Shown: positions 14,065 through 20,624 of the stretch, piece after piece
How positions within the stretch are numbered: position 1 is the stretch's first letter
Layout: every line of letters starts with the position of its first letter
Source: a virus
IMG/VR virus record: IMGVR_UViG_3300004463_000166
Location: 1 to 20,624 of that record
Direction: 5' to 3' (one strand)
DNA length: 20,624 nt
Notes under the pieces: model-generated
Databases searched by the model: none
Told to the model about the DNA's origin: nothing
Seen by the model: the letters and a program-made list of their open reading frames with translations, nothing else
Translations under genes and position numbers: made by a program

Positions 14065-15716
14065 TGCCGACGATTGCGGAAATCCGTCAGCAGTATCCTC
14101 AATATGAGGACCTGACCGACGACCAACTGGCCGACAGCCTTCATAAGAAATTCTATGCCGACATGCCTCGGGAGGAATTTGACCTGAAGGTGGGATTAAC
14201 TCCTGAAAGCCAGCAGTCCAAGGACTTGCGCGGCGAACTGTCAGCGATGACCCTTAACCCCGCAAAGGCAGCCTACGACCGTCTGCCCGAATGGCAGAAG
14301 CCCATGGTCGCGGCAAAGGATATGCTTGACCTTGGCGTCAATGGCATCACCATGGGTTTCGGTGACAAGGCGGTGGCTGCCGCCCGCGCGCCATTCACGG
14401 ACAAGTCCTATGAGGAAGAACTGGCCGCACAACGGGGCCTGACGGAAGGCGCACGCAAGCGCGCCGGCAGCGCCGGGCTTGTTGCTGAGGTGGGAGGCGC
14501 TGTTGCTACTCCAATGGCACTCGCAAGCAAGGGCGCAACCTTGGCCGGGCGGCTTGGAACGGGAACGATGACCGGGGCCAAGGGGGTTGGCGCTCGCACG
14601 GCTCTAATGGGCGCTGAGGGCGCGGGCTATGGTGCGTTGACAGCGGCGGGGAACGACCAGGACATCAGCGATGGGGCGCTCGTTGGCCTTGCCGGTGGCG
14701 CTTTGGGCAACCTGGCAGGCGAAGCCATCTCGAAGGGCGTTCACAAAATCGCTGGCGCGTTCAACAAGAAGCCGCCTCGCATGAGCGCCGACGAACTGAA
14801 AACTGCGGCGCGTGACGCTTACAGGAAGGCCGAGGATGCCGGTGTGGTTTTCACCCCGACCGGCGTTCAACAGCTTCAGCGCGGGGTCGTGGACGATTTC
14901 ACGAATCATGGCTTTCATCCAACCAATGAGCCGGGGGCCGCGACTGTTCTCCGCGAACTTCAGAAGCTCGGCGGCAAGAATGTCACCTTGAAGGGCCTCG
15001 ATACGATCCGCAAGATCGCCTCCAACGGCTTCCAGCCCGGCAACCAGTCCAACAATGCTCTCCTGACCCAAGTCATCAAGCGCATTGACGACTTTGTGGA
15101 AAATGCCGGGGGCGATGCCGTCATGATGGGCAGCAACTCCAAGGCTGCCGGGAAAATCATAGCCGATGCCCGCAAGCTGTGGGGCAGGGCTTCCAAGCTG
15201 GAGCGGGCTGAATCTCTGGTGGACAAGGCAGGACGCCGGGCGTCCGCAACCGGCTCGGGCGGGAACGTCGAGAACGCGACCAGACAGAACATCAACCGCA
15301 TGATTGACAATCCCCGGCTGTCGCGCGGCATGACGCCAGATGAATTGGCCGCAGCCCGTAAGGCGGTTGAAGGCACGACGACACAAAATGTCTTGCGTCA
15401 GGTTGGGAAGCTATCCCCGCAGGGAAATGGGCTGATGCAGGCGCTTGGCGTCGGCGGTGTCATGGCTCAGCCTGCCATTGCGGTCCCGACCCTCATTGCA
15501 GGGTATGGGGCCAAGAAGGCTTCCGAAATACTGGCCCAGCGCTCGGTTGACGATCTGGTCAACCTTATCGCGCAGGGCGGGAATGCTTCATCGCTTAAAG
15601 TTGTGGAGAACGCGGTTCAGCTTCTTTCCAAGTCGAAACGCGAAGCCCTGTCCCGCGCCCTCATGGCTATCGGCGTCAACCGAACGGTCGGGGCTGGTAA
15701 TCAGCCAGCCTACTAG
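14064..15716 (+). CDS. putative internal virion (DNA-ejection) protein 3 with membrane-active segments
   Basis: A 550-aa protein. Residues 5-45 (AEIRQQYPQYEDLTDDQLAD, then KKFYADMPREEFDLKVGL) form the short N-terminal domain shared by many large phage internal proteins. A middle part, ~90-230, is Gly/Ala-rich and hydrophobic (GVNGITMGFGDKAVAAARAP, EVGGAVATPMALASKGA, GALVGLAGGALGNLAGEAIS), fitting insertion into the host envelope during ejection. A charged helical region follows, then another apolar stretch near 465-485 (GVGGVMAQPAIAVPTLIAGY). The final 129 bases are overlapped on the opposite strand by the membrane-protein gene of the moron cassette. Confidence 0.82.
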   Translation: MPTIAEIRQQYPQYEDLTDDQLADSLHKKFYADMPREEFDLKVGLTPESQQSKDLRGELSAMTLNPAKAAYDRLPEWQKPMVAAKDMLDLGVNGITMGFGDKAVAAARAPFTDKSYEEELAAQRGLTEGARKRAGSAGLVAEVGGAVATPMALASKGATLAGRLGTGTMTGAKGVGARTALMGAEGAGYGALTAAGNDQDISDGALVGLAGGALGNLAGEAISKGVHKIAGAFNKKPPRMSADELKTAARDAYRKAEDAGVVFTPTGVQQLQRGVVDDFTNHGFHPTNEPGAATVLRELQKLGGKNVTLKGLDTIRKIASNGFQPGNQSNNALLTQVIKRIDDFVENAGGDAVMMGSNSKAAGKIIADARKLWGRASKLERAESLVDKAGRRASATGSGGNVENATRQNINRMIDNPRLSRGMTPDELAAARKAVEGTTTQNVLRQVGKLSPQGNGLMQALGVGGVMAQPAIAVPTLIAGYGAKKASEILAQRSVDDLVNLIAQGGNASSLKVVENAVQLLSKSKREALSRALMAIGVNRTVGAGNQPAY

Positions 15717-15869
15717 TGCGAAGGTTCCCACAATACATGTCCAGTCGAGCCACCCATAATCGGACGGAAAGCCCTGCCTGCTGAAATACCCTGCAAAGGC
15801 GATGGACAGAAAGCCTATATAGAGCGTGAGCTTTGCCGGCCTGCCAACTTCGTTTTCGTCGTCTTTCAC
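15588..15869 (-). CDS. small two-helix membrane protein (moron)
   Basis: This 93-aa protein has two clear membrane segments, ~13-30 (KLTLYIGFLSIAFAGYF) and ~41-58 (LDWTCIVGTFALVGWLIT), joined by a short loop, with a charged N-terminus and a basic cytoplasm-type C-terminal tail. It starts at GTG 15869, with AAAGGA five bases upstream on the minus strand; this site and the hydropathy argue that it is real although it lies antisense to the end of the internal-protein gene. It follows the four-cysteine gene by 16 bases. Superinfection exclusion or another envelope role is possible; a holin is an alternative, though the position is unusual. I recognise no specific family. Confidence 0.7.
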   Translation of the reverse strand: MKDDENEVGRPAKLTLYIGFLSIAFAGYFSRQGFPSDYGWLDWTCIVGTFALVGWLITSPDRSVDADSHEGAGQGFAFRLGKKLNRVLHNFKR

Positions 15870-15885
15870 GAAATTCCTTTGAGCG

Positions 15886-16104
15886 TCAGTTGTTGATGGT
15901 CAAGGGGCACAGGCTGACCGAGCTAATATTAATCGCCACGGTTGATCCGAGGCAGTCATAATAGCAAATCTTGTTCATCCCCGATACGCGCTCGCCTGAT
16001 TTGAAGCACAGGACGGCAATCTGTGTTTCATCGGCCGGCTTCGACATCGGCGGTTCGGCTTGTGCGCCACCAAATAGAGCGGCCAATACGATTGCAGTTT
16101 TCAT
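15886..16104 (-). CDS. small secreted four-cysteine protein (moron)
   Basis: This 72-aa protein has a signal peptide (MKTAIVLAALFGGAQA, likely cleaved before E17). The mature part carries four cysteines, C33, C47, C51 and C66, in 'LCFKSGERVSGMNKICYYDC' and 'SVSLCPLTI', fit for two disulfides in the periplasm. From memory, small proteins with 'KxCYYDCLGS...ITxxxxxLCPL' recur in Rhizobiales genomes and prophages with no known function. GGAGGGAG lies eight bases before the ATG on the minus strand. A promoter sits about 30-55 bases upstream, so it can be transcribed alone, together with the membrane protein downstream. Confidence 0.82.
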   Translation of the reverse strand: MKTAIVLAALFGGAQAEPPMSKPADETQIAVLCFKSGERVSGMNKICYYDCLGSTVAINISSVSLCPLTINN

Positions 16105-16131
16105 TGGTTTTTCTCCCTCCGTCCCCTGAGT

Positions 16132-16160
16132 AATATGGCGGTGGAGGGCAGGGGCGTCAA
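16132..16160 (-). promoter_or_regulatory. sigma70-type promoter of the moron genes
   Basis: Read on the minus strand: TTGACG (16160-16155), a 17-base spacer, then CATATT (16137-16132). The -35 matches 5 of 6 and the -10 matches 4 of 6 consensus bases at the optimal spacing. Transcription would start near 16125, about 20 bases before the ATG at 16104. The -35 overlaps the stop codon of the upstream gene. Confidence 0.6.
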
Positions 16161-16564
16161 CGGCGGATCAGACTTGCGTCTATCTCATCATCAGTCAGCA
16201 GGTTGAAGCCGCGCTGGACGGCAGCCTCTATCTCGCCATCAACGTAGGCCGCGCGGGCTTTCGGGTCTTGTGTCGCGTCTGACCATTCGCCCCATTCCTG
16301 AATTACGGTGTCATCCGTCTCGATGCTGTGGATTACGTCATAGCAAAAGGCGCGGTGCTCGGGCAGGCAATCATGCGGGGAGCGGATGATGCCCACCTCT
16401 ACCATTTCGTCAATGGCCTGACCTGCTTGCATGCCTCCGACCACTCGCTGGACGCGATCTGTCGGATGGCTGGACGCATGGACGAAAGCGTTCACGTAGA
16501 CATCGCTGGCAGCAAAAGCCGGTGAAACGAGTGCGGCCAGAACAGCGGCCACTAAGATTCGCAT
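16157..16564 (-). CDS. secreted hypothetical protein (moron), 135 aa
   Basis: It has a signal peptide (MRILVAAVLAALVSPAFA, cleavage expected before A19). The mature protein is acidic and helical, with two cysteines (C67, C75, in HDCLPEHRAFCYDV) that could pair in the periplasm. A long C-terminal helix includes ARAAYVDGEIEAAVQRGFNLL. There is a faint likeness to Rap1a/Tai-type periplasmic proteins in the layout 'GG..AG.......C.P......', too weak to assign. It starts at ATG 16564 with a perfect AGGAGG site six bases upstream, read divergently from the hydrolase gene only 21 bases away. It is the first gene of the three-gene minus-strand cassette. Confidence 0.8.
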   Translation of the reverse strand: MRILVAAVLAALVSPAFAASDVYVNAFVHASSHPTDRVQRVVGGMQAGQAIDEMVEVGIIRSPHDCLPEHRAFCYDVIHSIETDDTVIQEWGEWSDATQDPKARAAYVDGEIEAAVQRGFNLLTDDEIDASLIRR

Positions 16565-16570
16565 TTCTTA

Positions 16571-16580
16571 CCTCCTGAGG
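16571..16580. promoter_or_regulatory. back-to-back ribosome binding sites of divergent genes
   Basis: CCTCCTGAGG encodes AGGAGG on the minus strand (for ATG 16564) and TGAGG on the plus strand (for ATG 16586), sharing base pair 16576. The two start codons are separated by only 21 bases, leaving no room for promoters between them. Confidence 0.7.
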
Positions 16581-16585
16581 TCGGC

Positions 16586-19054
16586 ATGGCAAAAGCTACA
16601 TCGGTGGTCGATGTCATCCTTGGCGAAGCCGTTTCCGGCTCTCGGGATGACCGCTTCAACGATATGTTGGGGATTGCATCGGTCATTGACAATAGGGCCG
16701 ATCGCGGAAGGGTTACCCCCGAACAGGTTATTTCCAACACCAGGGAGTTCAACGCCTACAATAACAGCCTTCCCAAGGGCGTTGAAAGCTACCGCGATTT
16801 GGCCGAACAGGCATGGGCGCAGGTGCAGACCTATGGCCCGGTTCATAACGGCATGTTTTATGCGACGGAGACGGCCAAGGGCAACCTTCCAAAAGGCCTT
16901 GAGGAAGTCGCCCGCACGACAGGGCATGTCTACTACGACGATCCTCAGAACCGTTCCTTTGCCATTCAGGGCGGGCAATTCGTGGCCCCTACCGCCGAAC
17001 GGCAGGCGGTGGCAGAGGCTTTCAACCCAGTGGTTGATGTTGACTTGCCGGGGCTGGCCGTCCCTGAGGCCGCTGTATCGGCTTATGCGCCGAACATCAC
17101 GAACCCCGCACAATATGCCTTCTCTGACGTTCTTGCGCCCACTCCCGTCCAGACAACCAGCATCAATCCAAATGCCGCCCCGTCAATAGCGCCCGCACCT
17201 CCCGCCGTCCCGAGCGTCCCGTCCAGTGGCTTGGGCATGGCGGCGCTCGCTCCAAATGGCCTCATAGGCGAGCCCCAATTCAACATGGGAGACAACCGGT
17301 CTGCACCTCCCGGCGACGATATTCTCGGCATTGTCGATGGCGCGGTGAAAAGCGTCCTTGGCGATGAATGGACCGTGGACATCACCAGCGGGACCTATAA
17401 TCCCGGCCAGCCGCAATATGGGTCCGATCGCCACGATGACGGCAAAGCCATGGACTATTCCGTGGTTAACCCGTTTACGGGTGAAACTCTTTCCCGTGGC
17501 GTCGATGACGACAAGCTGAATGATATTGCCCGCGAAGCCGCCGCCCGTGGCGTCACAGGCATGGGTTACGGCAAGGGCTACATGGACCGTGACGGCACCA
17601 CGCGGTTTCACATGGACGTTGCCCGACCTGGTACGTGGGGAGCGGCGGGCAGGGCGGTCAATGTTGACCCGGTTGCCAATGCCGCATTCACGGCAGGTCT
17701 AGGCGGTGTCGGGGCGCTGCCAAACACCTATACCCCAGGTGGCATTCCTGAGCCTACCAGCCGCGACGAAGCCTATGCCAATATGCTGGCCGACCAAGCC
17801 GCGACGGTTCAAGGCTACAACGAGCTCGCAGCCGGTCTAGGCGCGGCGGGTATCCCGAATGTCGGCGGTTCATCCTCCACCTTTGCCGCCCCTGTCGGTG
17901 AAGTAGAGCGCGCATCGCTGCCGGATATTGCCCCGTCCGTGCCCGATGCGGTCCTGAGCGATGTCCCCGCCGGCTATGCGGACAGAATAACCGATCCGGG
18001 CTTTGACTACACCATTGCAACACCGGGAACACAGGTAGCATCTCTTGCGCCCGCGCCCGTGGAAAGTGTAGAACGTAGTAGCCTGCCAGACATCGCCCCG
18101 GCGGTCGCCACCCCTTCCGTTCCATCCCTTGCCGATGCCTATGGGCAGCTTGCTTCCACCATGGGGCAGGCCGGGATTACCGGATTGGCGGGGAACCCGA
18201 CGCCTAGCGTTCCTTCTTCAACCTTCGCCTCGCTGCCGAATGAACTGACAGCCCCGGCAAACACGTTCCAGAGTGTCACGAACCCAGCGCAAAATGTCAC
18301 GACTCCGGCTCCTGCGCCAACGATTTCAACGCCTTCCCCGGCTCAGAATGTCACAACTCCAGCGCCGAATGTCACAACTCCATCCGTACCGGCAACGCCT
18401 TCCGTAGCGGCTCCAAGCGTTCCGAGCGCCACGAAGACGGAAGACAAGGGCACCAGCCTCGGCTCCCGTCTCGGTCACGCTGCTATCGGTGGAATGATTG
18501 GCGGCTTGCCCGGTGCGCTTGTCGGTGGCCTGTTCGGCCCTGCTATTACAGGCACCGCAAAGGATGTGCTGGGCGGTGTCGGCAAGGGTCTTGGGCTTGA
18601 TGGTAAGGGCCTTGGCCTCGGCGACATCAGCCTCGGGGGCCTGTTCGACAGCAATGTGCAGATGCCTGAATCCACCTACAGCGTGGGCAACGGGCTGGAC
18701 GCAATCGACGGGGTGTTCAACGGCTCGTTCGGCGTAGGGGCAACGGCTACCTCAGTTGGAAATCCCAATGTGTCGTTCACCGATATTGGCAACGGCATGG
18801 TAGCGAAGACCAACAGTGAGTTCGGCACCACGTCGCTTGTCAATGCCTCGTCCTTTGGCTGGAATGGCGGCTCTCAGAAATCTTCCACGCCTTCCTCATC
18901 TGGCAATAGCTGGGGCCTTGGCGATGTGTTTGGTGGCTTGGGTGACTCCATAGCCGATGCGTTCTCTGGCTGGGGCGGGGAAAGCACGGCCAGCACTTCC
19001 GACGAAGACGATAGTTCCGACAGCTACGGCTACGGCGAGTTCTCGCCAACCTAG
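16586..19054 (+). CDS. virion cell-wall hydrolase: SleB-like plus M15-like peptidase plus glycine-zipper region
   Basis: An 822-aa modular protein. Residues ~7-135 resemble a SleB/CwlJ-type hydrolase: catalytic-type E14 in VILGEAVSG, IASVIDNRADRGRVTPEQVI, REFNAYN and TGHVYYDD. Residues ~241-352 resemble an M15-like metallopeptidase, with H283 and D290 in RHDDGKAMDY and H342 and D344 in RFHMDV as zinc or catalytic ligands, then WG. Between and after these lie Pro/Ala/Val-rich linkers, including VER.SLPDIAP twice (440-449, 495-505) and NVTTPAP repeats. Residues ~626-670 are a glycine zipper (HAAIGGMIGGLPGALVGGLF). The C-terminus is Gly/Ser-rich and acidic. It probably opens peptidoglycan and perhaps forms a channel during ejection. 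Its position after the internal proteins, rather than in a lysis cassette, supports a virion role. Confidence 0.82.
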   Translation: MAKATSVVDVILGEAVSGSRDDRFNDMLGIASVIDNRADRGRVTPEQVISNTREFNAYNNSLPKGVESYRDLAEQAWAQVQTYGPVHNGMFYATETAKGNLPKGLEEVARTTGHVYYDDPQNRSFAIQGGQFVAPTAERQAVAEAFNPVVDVDLPGLAVPEAAVSAYAPNITNPAQYAFSDVLAPTPVQTTSINPNAAPSIAPAPPAVPSVPSSGLGMAALAPNGLIGEPQFNMGDNRSAPPGDDILGIVDGAVKSVLGDEWTVDITSGTYNPGQPQYGSDRHDDGKAMDYSVVNPFTGETLSRGVDDDKLNDIAREAAARGVTGMGYGKGYMDRDGTTRFHMDVARPGTWGAAGRAVNVDPVANAAFTAGLGGVGALPNTYTPGGIPEPTSRDEAYANMLADQAATVQGYNELAAGLGAAGIPNVGGSSSTFAAPVGEVERASLPDIAPSVPDAVLSDVPAGYADRITDPGFDYTIATPGTQVASLAPAPVESVERSSLPDIAPAVATPSVPSLADAYGQLASTMGQAGITGLAGNPTPSVPSSTFASLPNELTAPANTFQSVTNPAQNVTTPAPAPTISTPSPAQNVTTPAPNVTTPSVPATPSVAAPSVPSATKTEDKGTSLGSRLGHAAIGGMIGGLPGALVGGLFGPAITGTAKDVLGGVGKGLGLDGKGLGLGDISLGGLFDSNVQMPESTYSVGNGLDAIDGVFNGSFGVGATATSVGNPNVSFTDIGNGMVAKTNSEFGTTSLVNASSFGWNGGSQKSSTPSSSGNSWGLGDVFGGLGDSIADAFSGWGGESTASTSDEDDSSDSYGYGEFSPT
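18293..18381 (+). repeat. short direct repeats coding for Asn-Val-Thr-Thr-Pro units
   Basis: AATGTCACRACTCC occurs three times (18293-18306, 18347-18360, 18368-18381) inside a Thr/Pro/Ala/Val-rich linker of the hydrolase. The linker between the enzymatic domains and the glycine zipper appears to grow and shrink by such units. Confidence 0.75.
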
Positions 19055-19080
19055 ACGCAAACGACATTCACGACTGAGAC

Positions 19081-19105
19081 AGGGCTCGCTTCGGCGGGCC
19101 TTTTT
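19081..19105 (+). terminator. intrinsic terminator before the tail fibre gene
   Basis: A 7-bp stem (19083-19089 with 19094-19100; one T-G pair) encloses a TTCG loop in the C(UUCG)G form. It is followed by TTTTTATT and lies 26 bases after the hydrolase stop. The tail fibre ATG is only 15 bases past the T-run. Confidence 0.88.
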
Positions 19106-19119
19106 ATTGAGGCAATGCC

Positions 19120-20169
19120 ATGGCGAAACCTAAGGTCACCGACTGGTCCGCGACTGCGGCCGACAACGAAGATATTGGCGGCATCGACATTCGAGGGACA
19201 GCCAAACCCTCCAATATCGACAACGCCGAACGCGAAATGATGGCGCAGATTGCCAAGGTCAACGCGGGCACCGATCCTGTAGCGGATACATGGTCATTCG
19301 CGGACCCCGCCGACCTGACGAAGATTGTCCGTCTCGATGCGGGCAACATCACGGCGGGCAACACCCGCGTCCTGACAATGGCGGATGAGGATGTCGACCT
19401 TGGCGATGTTGTTTCCAACATCAATGCCGTGCTTCCGGGCTATCTGTACGGCCTCACCCTCTACCACGCGACCGACACCGATCACGACATCCAGGTGGGG
19501 GCTGGCACAGCAGCAAGCGACGATGTTGACCCGGTGCTGATGCGTTTGCCTTTTCCAATAACGAAGCGCTTTGATGCGGAGTTTGCGGAAGGCCACAACA
19601 GCGGAGGAATGCGGGCGGGTAATTCTCTCCCGGCGAACGGGACCATTCACATCTTCCTCATTATGAAGGCTGATGGAACGACCGACGTCATCGCTTGCAA
19701 CCATGCCACGGCGGGTATTGACCCACCACCGCCCGGAGATTTCATCTACAAGCGTCGGATCGGTTCGCTTCGTACAGACGCCAGCGCCAATATTTATGGC
19801 TTCATCCAGACCGGCGACAGGTTTATTTATAAATCCCCAATCCTTGACGTTTCGTCTTCGTCACAAGCGACGACACCTTCTCTTAGAAGTTTGAGCATTC
19901 CGCATGGGTTGAAAATGTCAGCGATACTTAGCACGTTAAGTTTCGCATCATTTGCGGGTTTCGCAGTATATCGAGACCCGGATTCGACCGGCAAGACTGC
20001 ATCAAATTCCAATTTTGACGTATACACCGATGCGAACGAATATAGATCAGAGAGGATGGAAGTTATAACGAACACATCTGGGCAAATCTCTACGTCCCTG
20101 AATGCCACCGGGGGGACAATGAGTATTATCAACATTGGCTATATCGACACGCGCGGGAGGCTCGGCTGA
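19120..20169 (+). CDS. tail fibre / receptor-binding protein
   Basis: A 349-aa protein. Its N-terminus 'DWSATAADNEDIGGIDIRGT' plus 'NIDNAEREMMAQIAKVNAG' is the short virion-attachment module found on many phage fibres ('W..TA..N..I.G......NIN...R'). The centre has beta-rich segments (GYLYGLTLYHATDTDHDIQV, GTIHIFLIMKADGTTDVIA). From about residue 228 on (bases 19800-20110) the sequence becomes Ser/Thr-rich, and base composition falls to 45% GC over 19861-20100 (counted by hand), against 60% in 19321-19380. This suggests a recently exchanged receptor-binding half. No enzymatic (depolymerase) motif is seen. GAGG precedes the ATG; the stop overlaps the next ATG by one base. Confidence 0.82.
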   Translation: MAKPKVTDWSATAADNEDIGGIDIRGTAKPSNIDNAEREMMAQIAKVNAGTDPVADTWSFADPADLTKIVRLDAGNITAGNTRVLTMADEDVDLGDVVSNINAVLPGYLYGLTLYHATDTDHDIQVGAGTAASDDVDPVLMRLPFPITKRFDAEFAEGHNSGGMRAGNSLPANGTIHIFLIMKADGTTDVIACNHATAGIDPPPPGDFIYKRRIGSLRTDASANIYGFIQTGDRFIYKSPILDVSSSSQATTPSLRSLSIPHGLKMSAILSTLSFASFAGFAVYRDPDSTGKTASNSNFDVYTDANEYRSERMEVITNTSGQISTSLNATGGTMSIINIGYIDTRGRLG

Positions 20170-20564
20170 TGTTTGTACAACGTGAGAATGGCAAGGTCGT
20201 TGGCCTCTTTGAACTGCCGCAGCCGGGTTATGCCGAGGAAGAGATTGCGGCAGATCATGCTGATGTGGTGGCCTTTCTGGTCCCGGTCCCTACGTCCGTC
20301 TCCCGCCGCCAGCTTCTCCTAGCCTTGGCTCAGATGGGCCTCATCACGGGCGAGGAAGCGGTCGCCTCGAATGTGGCCGTTCCGGCCGGCGTTCAAGCCG
20401 TGCTCGACAACATGGAGCCGGCCGAGAAGCAGACGGCGGAAATCACATGGCTGAACTTCACGGAAGCCCTCCGCAATGACCCGCTCGTGGCTGCACTGGC
20501 GCAGGCCAACGGCATGACATCGGCCGAGGTTGACGACTTCTTCCGGCTCGCCGCCAGCCTCTAG
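20169..20564 (+). CDS. tail fibre assembly-like small protein
   Basis: A 131-aa protein starting at the fibre stop (TGATG). Its layout is one I remember from small proteins following fibre genes in alphaproteobacterial phages: 'GYAEEEIAADHADVVAFL', 'SVSRRQLLLALAQMGLITGEEAVA', a conserved-looking 'WLNFTEALRNDPLVAALA' and a closing helix 'MTSAEVDDFFRLAASL'. It probably acts as a fibre-folding chaperone or minor fibre component; this is inferred from position. It returns to the GC-rich codon use of the rest of the operon. The 60 bases after it hold no gene, only short hairpins. Confidence 0.75.
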   Translation: MFVQRENGKVVGLFELPQPGYAEEEIAADHADVVAFLVPVPTSVSRRQLLLALAQMGLITGEEAVASNVAVPAGVQAVLDNMEPAEKQTAEITWLNFTEALRNDPLVAALAQANGMTSAEVDDFFRLAASL

Positions 20565-20624
20565 ACCTCCACAAACATCAACGGTTTCCGCCCCATCGGG
20601 CGCAACACTCCCTCAACAGGGAGA

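Noticed and set aside
15545-15564. Perfect 7-bp inverted repeat GGTTGAC-gatctg-GTCAACC just downstream of the moron cassette on the minus strand, considered as its terminator.
   Set aside because: There is no T-run on the minus strand, and it lies within a coding sequence; a chance repeat is likely.
16565-16690. Search for a promoter of the first moron gene (minus strand), e.g. TTGTCA followed by AACATA at 18 bases.
   Set aside because: The hexamers are poor and about 100 bases upstream of the start; not strong enough to report as a feature.
20589-20623. Hairpins CGCCC-catc-GGGCG and CTCCCT-caac-AGGGAG at the window end, considered as terminators.
   Set aside because: The first has no T-run; the second is cut by the window end, so what follows cannot be seen.
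1-20624. Search for tRNA genes, CRISPR arrays, insertion sequences, integrase, att sites and lysis cassette.
   Set aside because: No cloverleaf-like segments, spaced direct repeats, transposase/integrase motifs or a holin-endolysin pair were seen; the SleB/M15 protein fits a virion role better than a lysis role.

Overview
This window is the structural (late) module of a tailed phage or prophage of podovirus type. Its gene order matches the Escherichia phage SU10-type head-and-tail module: small and large terminase, a long portal protein, a small protein, scaffold, major capsid protein, a decoration-like protein, head-tail adaptor, beta-propeller nozzle, internal (ejection) proteins, a virion peptidoglycan hydrolase, a tail fibre and a fibre-assembly-like protein. 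The likely host is an alphaproteobacterium, most probably of the Rhizobiales/Hyphomicrobiales. I base that on the GC-rich codon use (60% in one hand-counted 60-base stretch), the DUF6456-like protein upstream of the terminase, and a small four-cysteine secreted protein of a kind I associate with Rhizobiales. The host is an inference; no host chromosomal gene, integrase or att site is visible.

Layout. 1-1210: end of an early/middle operon, with a partial gene, an 89-aa unknown, a DUF6456-like protein and a 100-aa protein whose C-terminal half resembles the RNA polymerase alpha C-terminal domain (alpha-CTD). 1211-1541: a control-like stretch with short symmetrical motifs and a small Lys/Gly-rich ORF. 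1542-8231: DNA packaging and capsid genes, closed by a strong intrinsic terminator at 8257. 8309-15716: connector, nozzle and internal virion genes, tightly packed with ATGA/TGATG overlaps. 15588-16564: three minus-strand genes forming a moron cassette (two secreted proteins and a two-helix membrane protein), with a good internal promoter. 16586-19054: an 822-aa virion protein joining a SleB-like cell-wall hydrolase, an M15-like peptidase, Pro/Ala/Thr-rich linkers and a glycine-zipper segment, closed by a second terminator. 19120-20564: tail fibre with an AT-richer distal half, and a small fibre-assembly-like gene.

How the genes work together. The alpha-CTD-like and DUF6456-like proteins sit where a late-gene switch would be expected, just before the terminase, so they may steer host RNA polymerase onto the late operon. 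Terminase and portal load DNA into a shell built by the scaffold and HK97-fold capsid proteins. Adaptor and nozzle form the short tail. The internal proteins and the bifunctional hydrolase probably breach the envelope during ejection. The antisense moron genes, with their own promoter, look suited to expression in a lysogen or early in infection. No lysis cassette, replication gene, tRNA, CRISPR array or insertion sequence was found.
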